From Archilochus colubris (lineage: Eukaryota > Chordata > Aves > Apodiformes > Trochilidae), in assembly GCA_023079485.1 (NCBI GenBank), contig CM041090.1, forward strand, positions 31,212,874-31,276,873: a stretch of DNA of 64,000 nucleotides, in the 5' to 3' direction. This document shows positions 14,501-27,225 of this stretch, one piece after another. The position numbers were made by a program, and so were the translations under genes. Under the pieces are notes generated by a model. The model searched no databases and was not told where the DNA came from. It saw nothing but the letters and a program-made list of their open reading frames with translations. The first letter of the stretch is position 1. The number at the start of each line of letters is the position of its first letter.

Positions 14501-17472
14501 CCACCAGCTTGGTGCTCCTGTTATTGGGAAGAGTCTGGATAACTCTTCCCTTGAATTCCAAGTCTCCCTATGGTCACCGTGGGCACCTGTGGAAGAAACA
14601 GGTAAAGGGCAAGGAGCTGAGAATGCTGCAGCGCTCGGTGCAGTCTACCCACTAGAAGCAGGCTCACTTCCACTCACCACTGATGCTTGGCAGGCCATGT
14701 ACTGGTGGCACTATTGGCAGCTGGAGATTTACACAGAAGGACCTAGTAAGGGAGCCTGACTTTGCAGGACTTGGTGTTAGAGGGCATATCCTTTTTTTTT
14801 TTTGTGGGGAATGCATTGCTTAGTGCACAAAAGTGGCCCCAGTGAGCGAAGGAAAGCTCTGTCCTGTGAGTCTTTGCTAGGTAAATTTACTAGGGAAATT
14901 AAGCAACTGTATTCTAATCAGTCTGTGGGATTTTTTTGCAGGTATTTTTTCACCTATCTTTTGCCACATTCTGCACCACCAGCTTTGCGGCCCTTTTTGA
15001 GTGATATTCTGAATGCAACAGGTAACAGCTAACGTTCATAAACTTCTTTATTGGAAGCCTCTAAATGGTATTTCATGGAATTACTCATCTTTGAAATCTT
15101 TTTCTTTAAATATAGGTGATTTAAGATATGGAATAAATGAAACCCTGAGAGCTTTTGAAAAGGTTTTACATCTATACAAGTCAGGGCTCTATCTGCAAAA
15201 AAGACCCCTTCTTCTAAAAGGTACATGCTTTTGCATGCTTTAAGTAACGTAACTACTGAAGGAGCAAGCAACTCAGTAATTAGTCAAATTCTGATCTCCC
15301 ATACGTTCAGGCAGTGTGTAGTCACTGGGAATAGCACCGGAAGTATAGTTTTTGAGCAGCCTTTTTTTTATGGGACCTCTGCACAATTATATTGTTTTGC
15401 AAAGTGAATGCAGTGCAGACAATCTCGCCTTCACATGGATGTGTGTTTGCACTGCTTCTGAATGTTCTTCTTCAGTGTTTCAAGTGAATATATTTAGAAT
15501 AGTTTAAGCAAGTAGACCAGAGTAGCAAACTGAATGTCTCCTTTCTCTCTTTGGGGTCATTTTAGCCTGCAGACCAGTAAGTCAGCTTTTGGTGCTGATA
15601 CTGAAATTTCCTGTTTCACTTGATGGCTTCTGACTGCTGAGCTCAGGCTGTGGGAGGGTACAGTGAGGAGGTGACAACACCACTATTGAGTGTGGCCAAG
15701 CAGTTGGGGCCCTGGTGCCTTCTAAATTTCTTTTTTCTGAAGACCATCCTATTGAACCTCTAAATGAATGTTCATGAGGTGCATTCCTCTGAAAAGAGTC
15801 ATTCTGTTTCCAGACTACATCTCCCTAAAGGGCTTCCGAACGGTGGAAGGAGAAGACTACAAGTGCTGGCCCTCCTATAGCCACCTGGGGTGCTTGCTCT
15901 CCATTCATGGTGCCGAAGAAGCCGCTGCAATTTGTAGCTCCCAATCTCAGTGTCAGAGTTTTATTGTCACCCAGCAGAGGACGTGGACAGGTGAGCTAAA
16001 GCAGGAGTGATGGGATGCTGCCATGTGGGGCCCCTACTTCTTTAGGCACGAGTGGGGATGTTGCTGCTGTCCTTTTTCATAGTGCCTCGAGTCTATCGAT
16101 GCATATAAAGCTGTCTTATTTATTCTCAAAATCAGATGGGTGCAGCATTGGGCATCCAGCAACCCCCTGGAGTTACTTGTATTATATCGAAATTATATTC
16201 TCCTTCTGCACCTTCTTTCCTCTACAAATTTTGCACAGGACTGCTAGGTATTGTTACTTACCTCATGCAGAGATGGCTTCACTTTGGTGTTAGGCTAAAC
16301 AGTTCCTGTGGGGTTTTTAGAGATGAAAGAAGCTGCGTAAAAGAAGGTGGTTTCTATTGTTATAATTAAAAGAATCATTACAAGTTGTTATCCCCTTTAT
16401 CAAAACCAAAGCCTCAAACCAATGGATTTCCAAAATGTCCCTGTAATTAGCTCTGATTACAGCCTCTTACAGTTAGCATGTTTTCAGAATTATTGTAAAT
16501 GAGCTCATTTAGCTGACACTCCAATCATGGGCTAAATTGTTATTTATAAAGTGAAACACTAATGAGGTAAATAAGTGTTTTCACTCACAGTGGTGCTGAA
16601 GAACTGTGTCTTGTTGGCTGACATGATATTTAAAAAAAGAACCCCAAAACTACCAAAGGCACAGCGTTTCCATGGGTTCCTGTGCAATTGGCATGTGGCT
16701 AACTGGTGACATAAGAGCGCTTCCACTGTTGGAACATAAATCTCTTTGAGCTGGTTCCACACCAGCAATGCATCATGTGAGTTGTGCCTAACACATTGCA
16801 TCTGGCTTCCTCACGGAGTAGCTGTGAGTTGCTGTGCTGGGTGCCTCACTGGAAGGAGCCACACTCAAAACAGCAATGGGGATACAGAAACAGCACAATT
16901 CAGGACCCAAGACCCTTTCTGCAGCACCTGGCTGGGATGCTGATCCCTGCCACCCTGTACCGTGCCTGTGGTCTGTTAATGTTTCCCTTGCTGAAATTTT
17001 TCTTCCTCACATTTTTGCAGCGCATCTTTGCAGCCAAAGATGCCAAAAGTGTGTGACTGTCATGCCAACTGCCTAACTTTGCCAGTTGGATTAATGAGAG
17101 CTGTGGGAATATGCTAATTCTTCTGAGGGAAGCTTGGTAAAGCAAAACAAGATGTAAAAGCCTCCAAGGCCCACTTGTGTATTCCTTGTGTGCACTCAGT
17201 GAGCATCTGGAGATTCTGGGACTGTGAAACACATCTCTGGCAGGCTGGAGTGACCCTTGGCTGAGCAAGTAGTGTGTTCCTATGTCTTTTGCAAGAAATA
17301 GCATGGGTCAAGGTGAACCTGTCTCCTGTATTAAATTTACATTTTTATTTCCTTTCCAGGACGCCCACTCGCCTCATTTCAGAGTAGCCCGACTGATTTA
17401 GTACCAGATGCTAACGCTGTAGTCTATATTAAAAGATCGGCCTCCTTAGGGGAGAGACTTTTAAGACAATGA
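10919..17472 (+). CDS. PKDCC/VLK-family secreted protein kinase (PKDCC-like paralogue), complete, 7 exons, 456 aa
   Basis: Seven exons joined in phase (10919-11419, 11596-11718, 13873-14144, 14942-15021, 15116-15220, 15814-15990, 17360-17472) encode 456 residues; human PKDCC has 493. Visible: an N-terminal hydrophobic signal/anchor (about residues 18-36), a P-loop-like LGWGFTK (98-104), ATP-site Lys120 in VALK, a probable helix-C Glu153, catalytic-loop equivalent LLDFQPRQF with Asp232, metal-site equivalent TDMDD (248-252), the family blocks [21 protein letters not shown] and [17 protein letters not shown], and a Cys-rich C-terminal module (378, 387, 401, 407). Sequons lie at Asn323 and Asn333. 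Family knowledge: VLK is a Golgi/secreted tyrosine kinase that phosphorylates extracellular and ER-resident proteins. The N-terminal linker is shorter than in human PKDCC and the C-terminus carries a short extra basic tail. Divergence and its CYP46A1 neighbour suggest a second family member rather than the PKDCC orthologue. The start is the first in-frame ATG, with G at +4. Confidence 0.93.
11596..11718 (+). CDS. PKDCC-like exon 2: hinge region
   Basis: Encodes residues 168-208 in phase 0, between CTCTCGGCAG and GTAAGA. It starts [20 protein letters not shown] and runs to [20 protein letters not shown] plus Lys, closely matching the PKDCC segment ELGAPVEMIQLLQ. The preceding intron is only 176 bases; the following one is about 2.15 kb with no supported feature. 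Confidence 0.94.
13740..13781. repeat. T/G-rich low-complexity tract in intron 2 of the PKDCC-like gene
   Basis: A run of T with interspersed G, including ten or more consecutive T, lies about 90-130 bases before exon 3. It may partly serve as a pyrimidine-rich context, but the immediate acceptor has its own tract. Confidence 0.6.
13873..14144 (+). CDS. PKDCC-like exon 3: catalytic and metal-binding core
   Basis: Encodes residues 209-298 plus two bases of Arg299. It contains [19 protein letters not shown] (catalytic-loop equivalent, Asp232), [10 protein letters not shown] (DFG-equivalent region) and four cysteines (260, 266, 279, 285) in the spacing seen in human PKDCC. The acceptor follows a pyrimidine run ending TTTCTCAG; the donor is GTATGT. 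The departures from HRD and DFG are normal for this family. Confidence 0.95.
14942..15021 (+). CDS. PKDCC-like exon 4
   Basis: Encodes the end of Arg299 through the first base of Gly326: [20 protein letters not shown] then DILNAT. This block is nearly identical to human PKDCC and holds the conserved NAT sequon (Asn323). The acceptor is TTTTTTTGCAG and the donor GTAACA; the next intron is only 94 bases. Confidence 0.95.
15116..15220 (+). CDS. PKDCC-like exon 5
   Basis: Encodes Gly326 to the first base of Asp361, including [20 protein letters not shown] and SGLYLQK. Human PKDCC has KVLHLYRSGQYLQ at the same place. The NET sequon at Asn333 replaces the human DET. The acceptor is AAATATAG and the donor GTACAT. 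Confidence 0.93.
15814..15990 (+). CDS. PKDCC-like exon 6: C-terminal Cys-rich module
   Basis: Encodes residues 361-420, with [36 protein letters not shown] and RTWTG. It matches the PKDCC module containing EDYRCWPSY and CRAFVVTNQTTWTG, with cysteines at 378, 387, 401 and 407, probably disulphide-forming in a secreted protein. The acceptor is CTGTTTCCAG and the donor GTGAGC. Confidence 0.94.
17360..17472 (+). CDS. PKDCC-like exon 7: C-terminus
   Basis: The acceptor is TTTCCTTTCCAG. It encodes Gly420 to Gln456 and TGA 17470-17472: [20 protein letters not shown] then VYIK and a basic tail ([12 protein letters not shown]). Human PKDCC ends shortly after the corresponding YVK, so the tail is an extension of about nine residues. 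Joining is supported by phase and by the VPD...YIK match. Confidence 0.9.
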
Positions 17473-20400
17473 GATCACATAATATGATCCTGGGAGGAAC
17501 AAGCCATTGAGGAGAATTTTGTCTGCTGAAAAGAATGACATATTTTATTTTGCTTTGGGATGGGATCTCCTTGCCAGCTCAGATAGAGTGAAATGCTTCT
17601 GTCTCCTTGATGAAATCTAAGATTTCTCACTGCAGCCCCGCTAGCTTCTTTATCTGTTCCCACACTGTTGTTCTGCATAAATGCTCCCAGTTTTAGTCAA
17701 ATGTTGCTAGGCTGTGCAATATCTAGCCTTGCTGCTTTGTTAGCCAGCTTGTCAGCCAAGAAATACAAATAGCTGCAAGGGATCCAGTTTGGATAGGCTT
17801 AGTTTAGTCACCTCCAAATGCACCTTGGAGTAGGCAACAGCCCCTTCTGCAGCTGCTGACCAGAATTTCATGTCACTGCAAATGTAAAGGACTGGATTTC
17901 AGTGATGGGGCCAAGGTTGTAGGGTTGGGGTCCATAACCAGAGGTTGATGATGGGGGTGGTCTTCCAAGGAGGGTCCTGATTTAGTTCCTTCCAGGGCAG
18001 GAGAGGGAGATGGTGTATAGGTCAACTCTGGAACCAAATGTCTGGATGTTTGGATTCAGGTTTTGGGTTTGACCCTATGTGATTTGTAATGCCAGCTCCC
18101 ATATATCAACCTTGAAGGTTTTTCTCTGTTACTTTCTGTGAAAGAGCAAGACATTCAGAATATTTATGTATAAGGCATTACTCTGTATGATAAAGAATGA
18201 CTATGTTTATTCTAAGCATGCTGTGAATAGTTTTTCTTTTAGTTTTCAAAGTCATAACTGCAACCAAATGAAGAAATGTCATTGTTTCTCTCCTTAACTC
18301 ACCTACCATTATTACCCACTCCTGAGGAGTGCTCTAAACTTTGAGTGCTCTAAGTAGTATACAAATGTGCCAAAGCCCCTTGGACACTTAGGTCTTGGAG
18401 TATGTTCCATGGTTGTGTTTGCAGGCTTACAGGTGTAGGAGAGACAGTCTGGTCCCAAAAGCCTCCTTCATCTGCTCTTAGCTAAAACTGTAGATGTGGT
18501 CTCTGAAAAATAGGGGAGGGTTAGTTTAATGTACTGTAAGAGATGGCAACATAATGTGCCACTCCTGGGAGGGCTTGGAAGCAGTGATCGTACGATCCCT
18601 CTTTCTGTAGCACTTTTGGGGAAATCCCAAATCACTGCTGATCTCATCCCTGCAAGGGAAGGTCCCTGGCTTTGTGCAGGGGAGCCATGCTGCAGCCTCT
18701 GTGCCATGCTGCCTCATTTTCTACTTAGCCCACACTGATGAGTGGAAATGATGGCTCTTGGGACATTGCCATTGGCTCCCTGCAGCCTATGACAGCTTGA
18801 CTGTGCCAGGCAGGCCCCTTGTAGCAGCCTGAGCCCGTTTTTGCGGCGGGGTTGTGTTATGCTTTTCATGATCTACTCTTGTGTTTCCTAGTGGTGGGTC
18901 TCACCTTTCATCTCATTACTACTTTATTAACCCTCAGCTATGCCACTGCATGGGGGCTTTCTCATGCGCTGAAGTCCCCACTGCTTACACTGAGGCAAGG
19001 GAGCTCCAGTAGTGATATCAATTAATGGGAATTCGTAGTTAGCACAACAAGAAGGTTCTTGGTGATGGCCATGTTGCTGCAGGTTTTGTGAAGGCAAGGC
19101 TTTTTAAATGAATGGTCACAGACTGCTCTCTCCATCACAGTGGGTCCTCCGGAAGTTGAAGGAAAGGTCCTGCCAGGGGTCCACTATTGTTTTACATCAA
19201 CCCCACTGAGCGGGGTTTCAGGCATCTGCTGTATGGTTCTTTACCCTGGCAAGAGGTGATCAGTTTCCCCCGAATCTCTCAGCCTCTTGAGATACAAGTC
19301 AGAAGTACATTCCACAAAGCAAGAGCAAGGGCCAAGCTCGGGTCATTTCAGAGAAGAAGAAACAGAGAGAATGCAAAAGTTGAAGTGATTCCAGTTTGTG
19401 TTAGAAAGATTTTCCCATCTTAGAAATCTCTTCCGGTTAGAATGCTGTGTAATTAGTCATGCAATGCTCCTGTTGTGTTACAGCTTTTTCCATGCAGTTT
19501 TCCTTGTATGATTGCCTGCCAGGCAGTTGGGTCCAGCCCCCGGGCAGATGGTGCAGGGTATGGCAGTGTTGCTTCTATAAAAGCAAGTTGCAGCATCAAA
19601 CCTATAGGTGCACCGTGGGAGCTAGAGACCAGGTCATCCTGCCTTGAAAGTTTTGAGCACATGTTGCTTAACAAAGTATAAAATAGCAAATAAAAAGGGA
19701 AATCAGGCTTCAAAGAGTCCCAGTGCTCCATCTGCTATTCTCACAGTGAGTGGCTTTTGTAGATCCCTAAAAATGGGTAGTTGTATTTGTAAAATGTGGA
19801 CCCCCATAAGCATGTTTCTGACTATAGCACAAATAGCTAGGACACAGGCATACATTCATGTTCAGTTCTCTGTGTGTGCTGAAGACTGAGGGGATGCCAC
19901 AATATGCTTGTAAAAGTGTACACACTGATTCTCTTCTTACCTTGGTGCAGCTCCCAATGTCCTGGTGGACATTCTGGCTTCTCTCTGATTTACAGTGACC
20001 TCTCACTGCAGTAGAGAACAGGGAGGAAAAATGTGTTATCACCCCTCTGTATCCAGAGCCACAGCTTTCCAGGTGTCTGAGGAATCGTAATCACCGGAGA
20101 AAAAAGTTTCCAGCCTGCTTTTTTCCAGCTTCTTGCTGTTGTCATCTGCTAAGAAACCTTCTCCAATGGCCATGCCAATTTAAAAGCATGTGAAATCAGT
20201 TCTCTGCTAGCCTACAGCAGGCAGCTTGGGACCCCGAGGCTTCAGGCAGCTCATTAGCAGCTCTGATGCAGCTTCTGTGCCAGATCTGTGTGCAGCACCC
20301 AGGCTGCTCAAAAAGGGGACACTATGGGAGAAGATCTACAGCTTTTGGCCTCAGTGTAGCTGGTTTTATAGTGCTCTATCTTTACATCCCATCTCACCCA

Positions 20401-21413
20401 GTCAGGCTTTATTCATTCTGTTCTTTTATTAAATTAAAACTGCCTCAAGCAGCTTTAGATTTTCAGTGCCAGTGAAAATTTCAGTGCACGCCTGAAAACT
20501 ATATTTAAGTAACTACGGTACATGCAAAACCCAGATATAAACATTTGTTGCCCTTAAAACTCCTAGTTGCTGGACTCAATTTGTCTCTGCTATCTCCCAT
20601 CAGTATTTCAGCCACCATTGTGAAATACATAACAGAGGAAAGTGCTTGGAAGGAAACAGCAGGGGATCGATTGCAATGGAAACCATGTGTGCTGGAGGAA
20701 TAATATTTACCTAAAAGTGTCTATCACATCTTCCCAGAGGATGCTGCCATTAGGAGAGAATGGATATGAAAATGTTGCCTCCATAGATAAAAGTTAGGAA
20801 TACAATTTTTTTTAAAATACAAACTTTATTATTCTTAATTAATTCCATATTGTAATAATGGAGATAAAGCCACATCCATGAAGGATAATACCATGTACTC
20901 CAAAGATACAAACCACAGTTTAATGAATAGCAACAGATGCTGCATGACTCATGGTGGTGTGTCTGCACAGGCGCTCACAGGACAAATTGACTTCATGACA
21001 GGCTGAGGAACAGAGTGAGGAGGACAGAGCAGAATAGAGAAAAATTATCTCCTGTTGCACCAGACAAGGTTCAGTCAACAATGAGAGTCATACCTGTATT
21101 CTTACAAGGCATGTTTTGCAAACTTCAGTGATGCTCTATGCAGCATTCAAATAGATGAACTTTCGTGTTGGTTTGGAGCATTTGTTAATCCCAGGAATTT
21201 GTCACAGGTGGCTGTAGGCCCAATTCACACATTTGGTTTAGCATTAATTTCCCCAAGGTCTCCTGTAAGTGCATGTATCAAGCACTGATCTTCATGGTTG
21301 AAAATCAGAGCACTTTGGTCCTACTGGGTTGAAAAGGCTGGTTTGGAGTCCAGTTGTGGAATTAGTGAAGTGTAACTCCTGTTTTCAGAACAGCCCATCA
21401 TAATGGCTTAGTA
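17473..21413. other. PKDCC-like 3' flank and intergenic DNA
   Basis: No further coding exon was recognised. The proximal part should be 3' UTR. An AATAAA at 19689-19694 is a possible signal but lies 2.2 kb away, and no nearer canonical hexamer stood out, so a variant signal may be used. The rest is unique-looking sequence with only short, non-conserved-looking open frames. Confidence 0.4.
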
Positions 21414-21920
21414 AGACTGTCTTCAGTTTTGGGCCCCTCACTACAAGAAGGACATTAAGGTTCTGGAATATGTCCAGAGAAGGACAACAAAGCTTGTGAA
21501 GGGTCTAGGGGCCAAGCCTTACGAGGAATGGCTGAGGAAACTGGGGTTGATTAGCCTGGAGAAAAGGAGGCTGAGGGGAGACATCATTGCTCTCTACAAC
21601 CACCTGAAAGTAGGCTGAAGTGAGGTAGTTTTCTGTCTCTTCTCTCAAATAACAAGCAATAGAACAAGAGGAAATGACCTCAAGTAGTGCCAGGGGAGGT
21701 TTAGATTGGATATGAGGAAAAAATTCTTCACCTAAAGGGTTGTTAAACACTGGAACAAGCTCCCCGGGGAAGTGTTGGAGTCACCATCCCTGGAGGTATT
21801 TAAAAGATGTGTAGCTGTGGTGCTTAAGGACATGGTTTAGTGATGGACTTGGCAGTGTTAGTTTATATTTGGACTAGAAGATCTAAAAGGCCTTTTCCAA
21901 CCTAAATGATTCTACGATTC
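21414..21920 (+). mobile_element. CR1 LINE 3' fragment (sense)
   Basis: It contains the CR1 3' landmarks in order: TTTTGGGCCCCTCACTACAA, GGAGAAAAGGAGGCTGAGGG, GGAAATGACCTCAAG, GGTTTAGATTGGATATGAGG, CACTGGAACAAGCTCCC, CCATCCCTGGAGGTATTTAA and the 3' end ATGATTCTACGATTC. It is 5' truncated and keeps only the very end of ORF2 plus the 3' UTR, with scattered mutations. Confidence 0.93.
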
Positions 21921-22419
21921 CCCCCTAACTACAGAAATTGCAGCAAACTTTCTCCTTGCCCCAAGTGCCACCATCAGCAATATAGGGATGGTGGTGGTGA
22001 AAGAAAATTCAAAGAGAAATTTGAGGAGCAACCATGAGCCCCTCTGACTCTTCTGTAGCATGTGCTTCATCCGGGATGGTGGATTTTCCCAGAATGATAG
22101 TTCTTGGTTAACAGGAACATGTATCAGGTTACATCAAGTTAAGTGTGGGTGCATAAAGAAATGATAGAAGGAGGGAACAGCTGCCAAACTTCTGTGCTTC
22201 AAATCCAGCTCCTGACTCTCTGTGAGACCTCAAGGCAATGGTTTGTATTTTGGAACCTTTGGACCCTCAGCTCTCCTTCCTAGCCAACACAGATGGCAAA
22301 AATGCTGGGTTTATTTATAGGAGAAGGTTCTCTGTGTATCTTGGGAGGAGACTGAGATGGTGATGGCTTCTTAAAAACTATCTGCTTGGCTTTTCTGGGC
22401 ATCAAGTTATGACCCTGCC

Positions 22420-22500
22420 CCCACTATCACTACTGCATAACCACTATCCTGTACACTACCACTATCCTCTAACCATTATATCACTAACATAACCATTATT
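22420..22500. repeat. Degenerate short tandem repeat (CCACTATC/ACCATTAT type)
   Basis: Imperfect units of ACCACTATC, ACCATTATA and similar recur about every 13-20 bases. The divergence between copies suggests an old array. Confidence 0.55.
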
Positions 22501-23959
22501 CTCCTCCACCTCCAAACCTCTAGTGGATGGCTGAATGCTCAGATCTCTCCCTCCTGTAACTGACTCATACATCTACTCTCCACGTGCTATCCCAGGCCAC
22601 CTACTCCATCGTGCCATGCAGAATTCCCCCTCAATACTCATGGGCAACCCCCACAGCCTCTTACCCTTGCAGCCTGTGCACATGTGGCAGTGTGTCTGGG
22701 GAGCCCTTATTTCTGTGGTGTCAGAGGCAAAATAGTCCTACATGTAGCAGGGGGCCACATCTGAAAGGTGCAACCCCAAGCTCAGTCTGCCTTTAATTTG
22801 TAACCTCTCTTTTAATTTACCATTGATGATTTCTAGATTAGCAAGTGCTAAATACAATGTAGTTAATAGCTTCCTGCAAACAACCTGGGTTAAAGCTGTG
22901 CATTGAAACCAAGGTGCCTTGACTACATTATTTTATGCACATGGTGCACCATGCCTTCCAAATCCAAGTCTAGACAAGGCTTAAGAAAATCTGAATTACT
23001 ACACTGTATTATGTTTATCAGTATTTATTCTCAAACCCCATCAAAATCAATGGAAGTCTCTCATGGACTTTTTTGGCTGAAATCTGTTGCCTTACTTACA
23101 ATACTGGAAATGTAGGATCCAGCCTGGAGCCTGGAAGTAAAACACCAGCTGCCCTCAAAGCCATCAAATAAACATCCAAATTTCCAAATTTTTGTATCTG
23201 TAAGGTTTATTTCCCACATAATGTCTTTAGCAAGTGAATTGGTTTTCTCTGCTGGAAAAAGCCCTGCTGTGAATTCCCTCATTGCTTCAGATGACAGATC
23301 AGAGAGTTCAGGCTTAGATTAAAACTTCATAGTGAAACTTGGGTTCATCATCATATTGGGCAGCCAGAGACTGGTTTGTGAATATCTTGATATCTTGGGG
23401 ACATTGGGGGACAAAGGAAATTTTCTCAGACCTAGACATAAAATGCCAAGAAACATTTCATCTAACTGGTTCCTGTGCCTCCTTCAGTGCTGCTCCTCGT
23501 TTACTTGGAGAGGGAGTTGTGAACTCCCACTCCTAATTAATCTCTACCCTTGTATGTTCCTTCTGATTCTTTAAATACACAAAGAACAAATCACTGTCCC
23601 TCTCAGTGAAGTTAATGCCTTGGTTTGCGTTTTTCAGGGCTTGACTATTTCACTTTGTCTAGCAAAGCTATTGTTACTTGGCTATGATAATTAGCATTAC
23701 CTCTGAAACAAAGCAGTTGCACCAGCCTAAATTCACTCATACTCTAGAGCAGTGTCCAACCCCAGCTAAAGACCAGATCAAGATATACTCTGAAAATTAC
23801 CTAGTCATTGAAATTGGCTTCTTTGTTTGCTTGCTATTTGGTAACAACAATTAAAGTCTCTTGCTGAGATCCTTGAAAATCAGGAAAATATACTTTCCTC
23901 CACCCAGGGAATATTAGGTAGAAGCTGCTTCCAGGACCAAATAACTCACCTTTACTTTG

Positions 23960-24055
23960 ATTAAAAAACAAAACAAAACCAACCAACAATCTCCCCCCCC
24001 CAAAAAAAAATCAAATAAACAAAAATAACCACCAAAAAACCCCCAACCCCCCTGA
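23960..24055. repeat. A- and C-rich low-complexity sequence
   Basis: Runs of A (AAAACAAAACAAAACC) alternate with runs of C (eight or more). It could be a decayed retroelement tail or simple sequence; no flanking duplication was identified. Confidence 0.5.
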
Positions 24056-26740
24056 CAGTGTTTAAGAAACACATTTTATTATATAGTTTTGTTTTTTGTT
24101 AACCCAGTGCTTCATCTTTGAAAGAAATCAGTGATGTGTTATTTTAACAGTGCTGCCTCCATCTTATTAAGATAACATGGGAGCATAAGGATTAGTCTCT
24201 CATCCCCTTCTTCTCTGTTTTCCTTCTGATAGCAGCCACTCAGTGCTAATGGAAAAGCCCAGGAGCACATGCTGGGTGATGCTGCCAGGGAGGATGGTCT
24301 GCAAAGCCTCACTGAGAATGTCCCTGCAGGATGTCACCAAGACTGTCATGGGAGCTGCCATCCGCATGCAGGGGAGACAGAGATTGGGTCCCCCTTGCCA
24401 GCATCTCCCTGACACTGACCCACCAGGAGATAGGGTGGTTTGTGGCTGGCACAGAGCCGTGCCATGGGCTGTCTGTGGTTGGGTACTGCCAGACTGCATC
24501 TGCCCATCTGGAGGCATTGTGCAGAGGCAGGTTGCCCACCCATCACTGTCTCAGGCAGTGTGTGGGGAGGCAGAGCTCCGGCACCCACAGACCCACATTG
24601 GGAGCAGCTCACCATGTTTTCACATCTTTTGGCCCATGGTCTGAAGCATTGCCCACCTTGGGGTGCATCTGATGGTGATTTTCTAAGAAATGCAGTGGCC
24701 AATGTGTGCTCTAGCTTGTTTTAAACACAGATATCACAGATTCTTTGTTTGCAAAGGAGCTTCTGTTTGAAGATGGACCATCTTGGGAAAGGGGAATTGT
24801 TCCCATGCCAGGAACCAAATCAAAGCTGTATCTTCATCCTTAGAAGTGAAGTTTTACCTTGCCTGACCCTCCCATCCTCAGGAGGACCCTGAACTAGAGT
24901 GGATGGGCTTTGCATGTTCATGCACAGGAAAAGAATAGGGAGAACAAACAAAGCACTCCACCCTCTTCCACTTATGTAAGATCAGAAAGAGAGTGTAGGC
25001 TAAGCCCCGAGGACTGGATTTATGGATTCAGAAGAACTTAGTTATTAAAATGTTATGAAAGTTTTCCTCTTCTTTAAATGCATAAATATGCAGATGAAAG
25101 GAGCCATGTGATCTGGCCACTGTCCATGCTGCTGCAGGCTCAGCCTAATTATCAGCTGCCAGCTCTGCTGCTTTTTAAGTGGTGAACTTGATTAAAGATG
25201 CACAGACAATTGAAGAAAGTTAGATTGGTTCTTACAAGGCCTGCTTCTATTTTATAACCACATGGCAGCTTGGCCTTGAGACTGAATCTGCCCTTACAAG
25301 CTGAGGGAGAAGAGTTCTGCTGATCAGGCGGTTTCTTTTCAACCACAAGCTCCACGTGCTTTTGAATTCATAATCTTCATAGCAAGCTATTTGCCAAGGC
25401 AAACTGCATTCCTCCCCCTGTCTGAGCAGGAGAGGGCTCTGAAGGAGAAAGGACAGAGACAGGTAGGACCATGCCTGAGGGGTTATCAAACCACTTCTGA
25501 AGCATGGCCTGAATATTCAGTCTCCTAACCAAAGAGGTGCTAACTTTTCTCAAATGTGTTGTGAAAACAGGATTTCTGGGGCTTCTCCTTTCCCTTGGGA
25601 CAGGAGATACCACTGAGAAACCCAGATGGTCCTGTGCATCTGGGGGTGAGCTGCAGTCCTGTGAGCAGGAGGAAGTGCTGGGACTGCTCTTCCAGAGCTG
25701 CTGGGTTTTGATCTGCGAGTCGTTGCCATTTCAAAACCAACCAGTGGGGTAGCATCCCTCCTCGGGTCACCCATTTTTGCTGGGGGATGGAGCCTGGCTC
25801 TTGACTGACCTGTCAAGTCTCACACACTGGGTGTGAATCTCTCACCAGGGGCTTTTGCTTCAACACTTCCTTCAGGTATGGCTGCATCTTGTGTCTTCCT
25901 CAGAGCTATCCCCTTCTCAGGGTTTAGTGCAGTGGATGGGACAGCTTGGCTCTGGGAGCCACTGTCAAGCTGCACCATGCCCAGGGGCTTGAAGAGTGGC
26001 AGGCATCTAAGTTGTTTTACTGTTGTTTCATGGCATTCCAGGAAGGCATATCTTTCCAAAAGACAAAGATTTGGCCAGTTTTTTGAGTTTCACAATGGAG
26101 CATGGCACAGCTATCCCATATAGTCCTGGGAGTGAGTTGGTGTGTTGGTGTCTGCACAACCACCCCAGCCTGTGCCCAACCCAGCTGGAGTCACTGTGCA
26201 CCTGCACATCCCTTGGATGCACCTCAGCCTGCTGGGGCTGTGCATGGCAGATTGGTGACTGTGCATTTATCACCTCTGGAGAAGGCTGTTCCTTAAGCCG
26301 GACAGGCAGTAATCTATACTGGAAGGATCCATCTTGCTGCAACCTGGTCAAGAAATCCTATTTCATGCATGTTCAGCATGGTCCTCAGTTTCAGCTGGAA
26401 TTTCAAGATACTTCAGATACACATTGGCTACCTGACAGCAGGTTCTCTGAAGAAACACCCTGCCTCAAGGCACCACATGTGCTCTTGCACATGGGTATCT
26501 TACTGTGGTGCTCCCACAAACCTGCCTAGTGAAGGATATTTGCTGGGGTGCTACCACACCTTGCCCCAGGGAACCCCCATCCCTGCTAGGGAGCTGTGGT
26601 TCTCCACGGCCATGTGGCCATGGCCCCATGCTGCAGCAGTGCCAAGCCACCAGCACACAGAATGCTGTGCCCAGACACCTCTGCCAGCATTTCATGGGTG
26701 GGTACAGCAGAAACAGAAGTCTCATCTCTCTCTGTAGTCA

Positions 26741-26765
26741 ACAGAGAGAAACAGAGAGAAACAGA
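26741..26765. repeat. Ten-base tandem repeat, ACAGAGAGAA x2.5
   Basis: Two perfect adjacent copies of ACAGAGAGAA are followed by ACAGA. Confidence 0.75.
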
Positions 26766-27225
26766 TTTTTTCTGGGGCATTTTGTTTGACCCCTGTTAGA
26801 TATCTACTCCTGCATGGGATGAGTTACATCCTCAGAGCACCTATTGCTAAAAGAAGCAGCCCAGGCTGACCAGATTGGACAGAGACATGTGAAATGAATC
26901 CTACTCAAGGAACCTGGTTCCAGCACTCTTAGCTATGTAAGCTAAGAGATATGGCTGGTGCACTCTGTGTGCTGGTGGAAATGACTGTGTCCTTCTGCTG
27001 AGCTGAGATCTTCATGTCAAGGACTACAGAGAAGGGAGCTGGGCTGTCTCTTCATCCCCCTGATTTAGGAGCTAGATACTCACCGAGTCACTTCATCCAT
27101 TGAAAGGGAGCAGCCCACAAATGCCTGTAACTGTCTTCTAAAGATACGGGCATCCTCCAGTTTATTGTTGATTTAGCCATCTTCCAAAGGATAAATTGAT
27201 GGGAGACAAAGTTAGAAGATAAACA

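Noticed and set aside
26023..26529. 168-codon open frame and several overlapping ones on both strands
   Set aside because: Composition looks like translated non-coding DNA, with no repeat family, domain or exon boundary. I treat it as chance.
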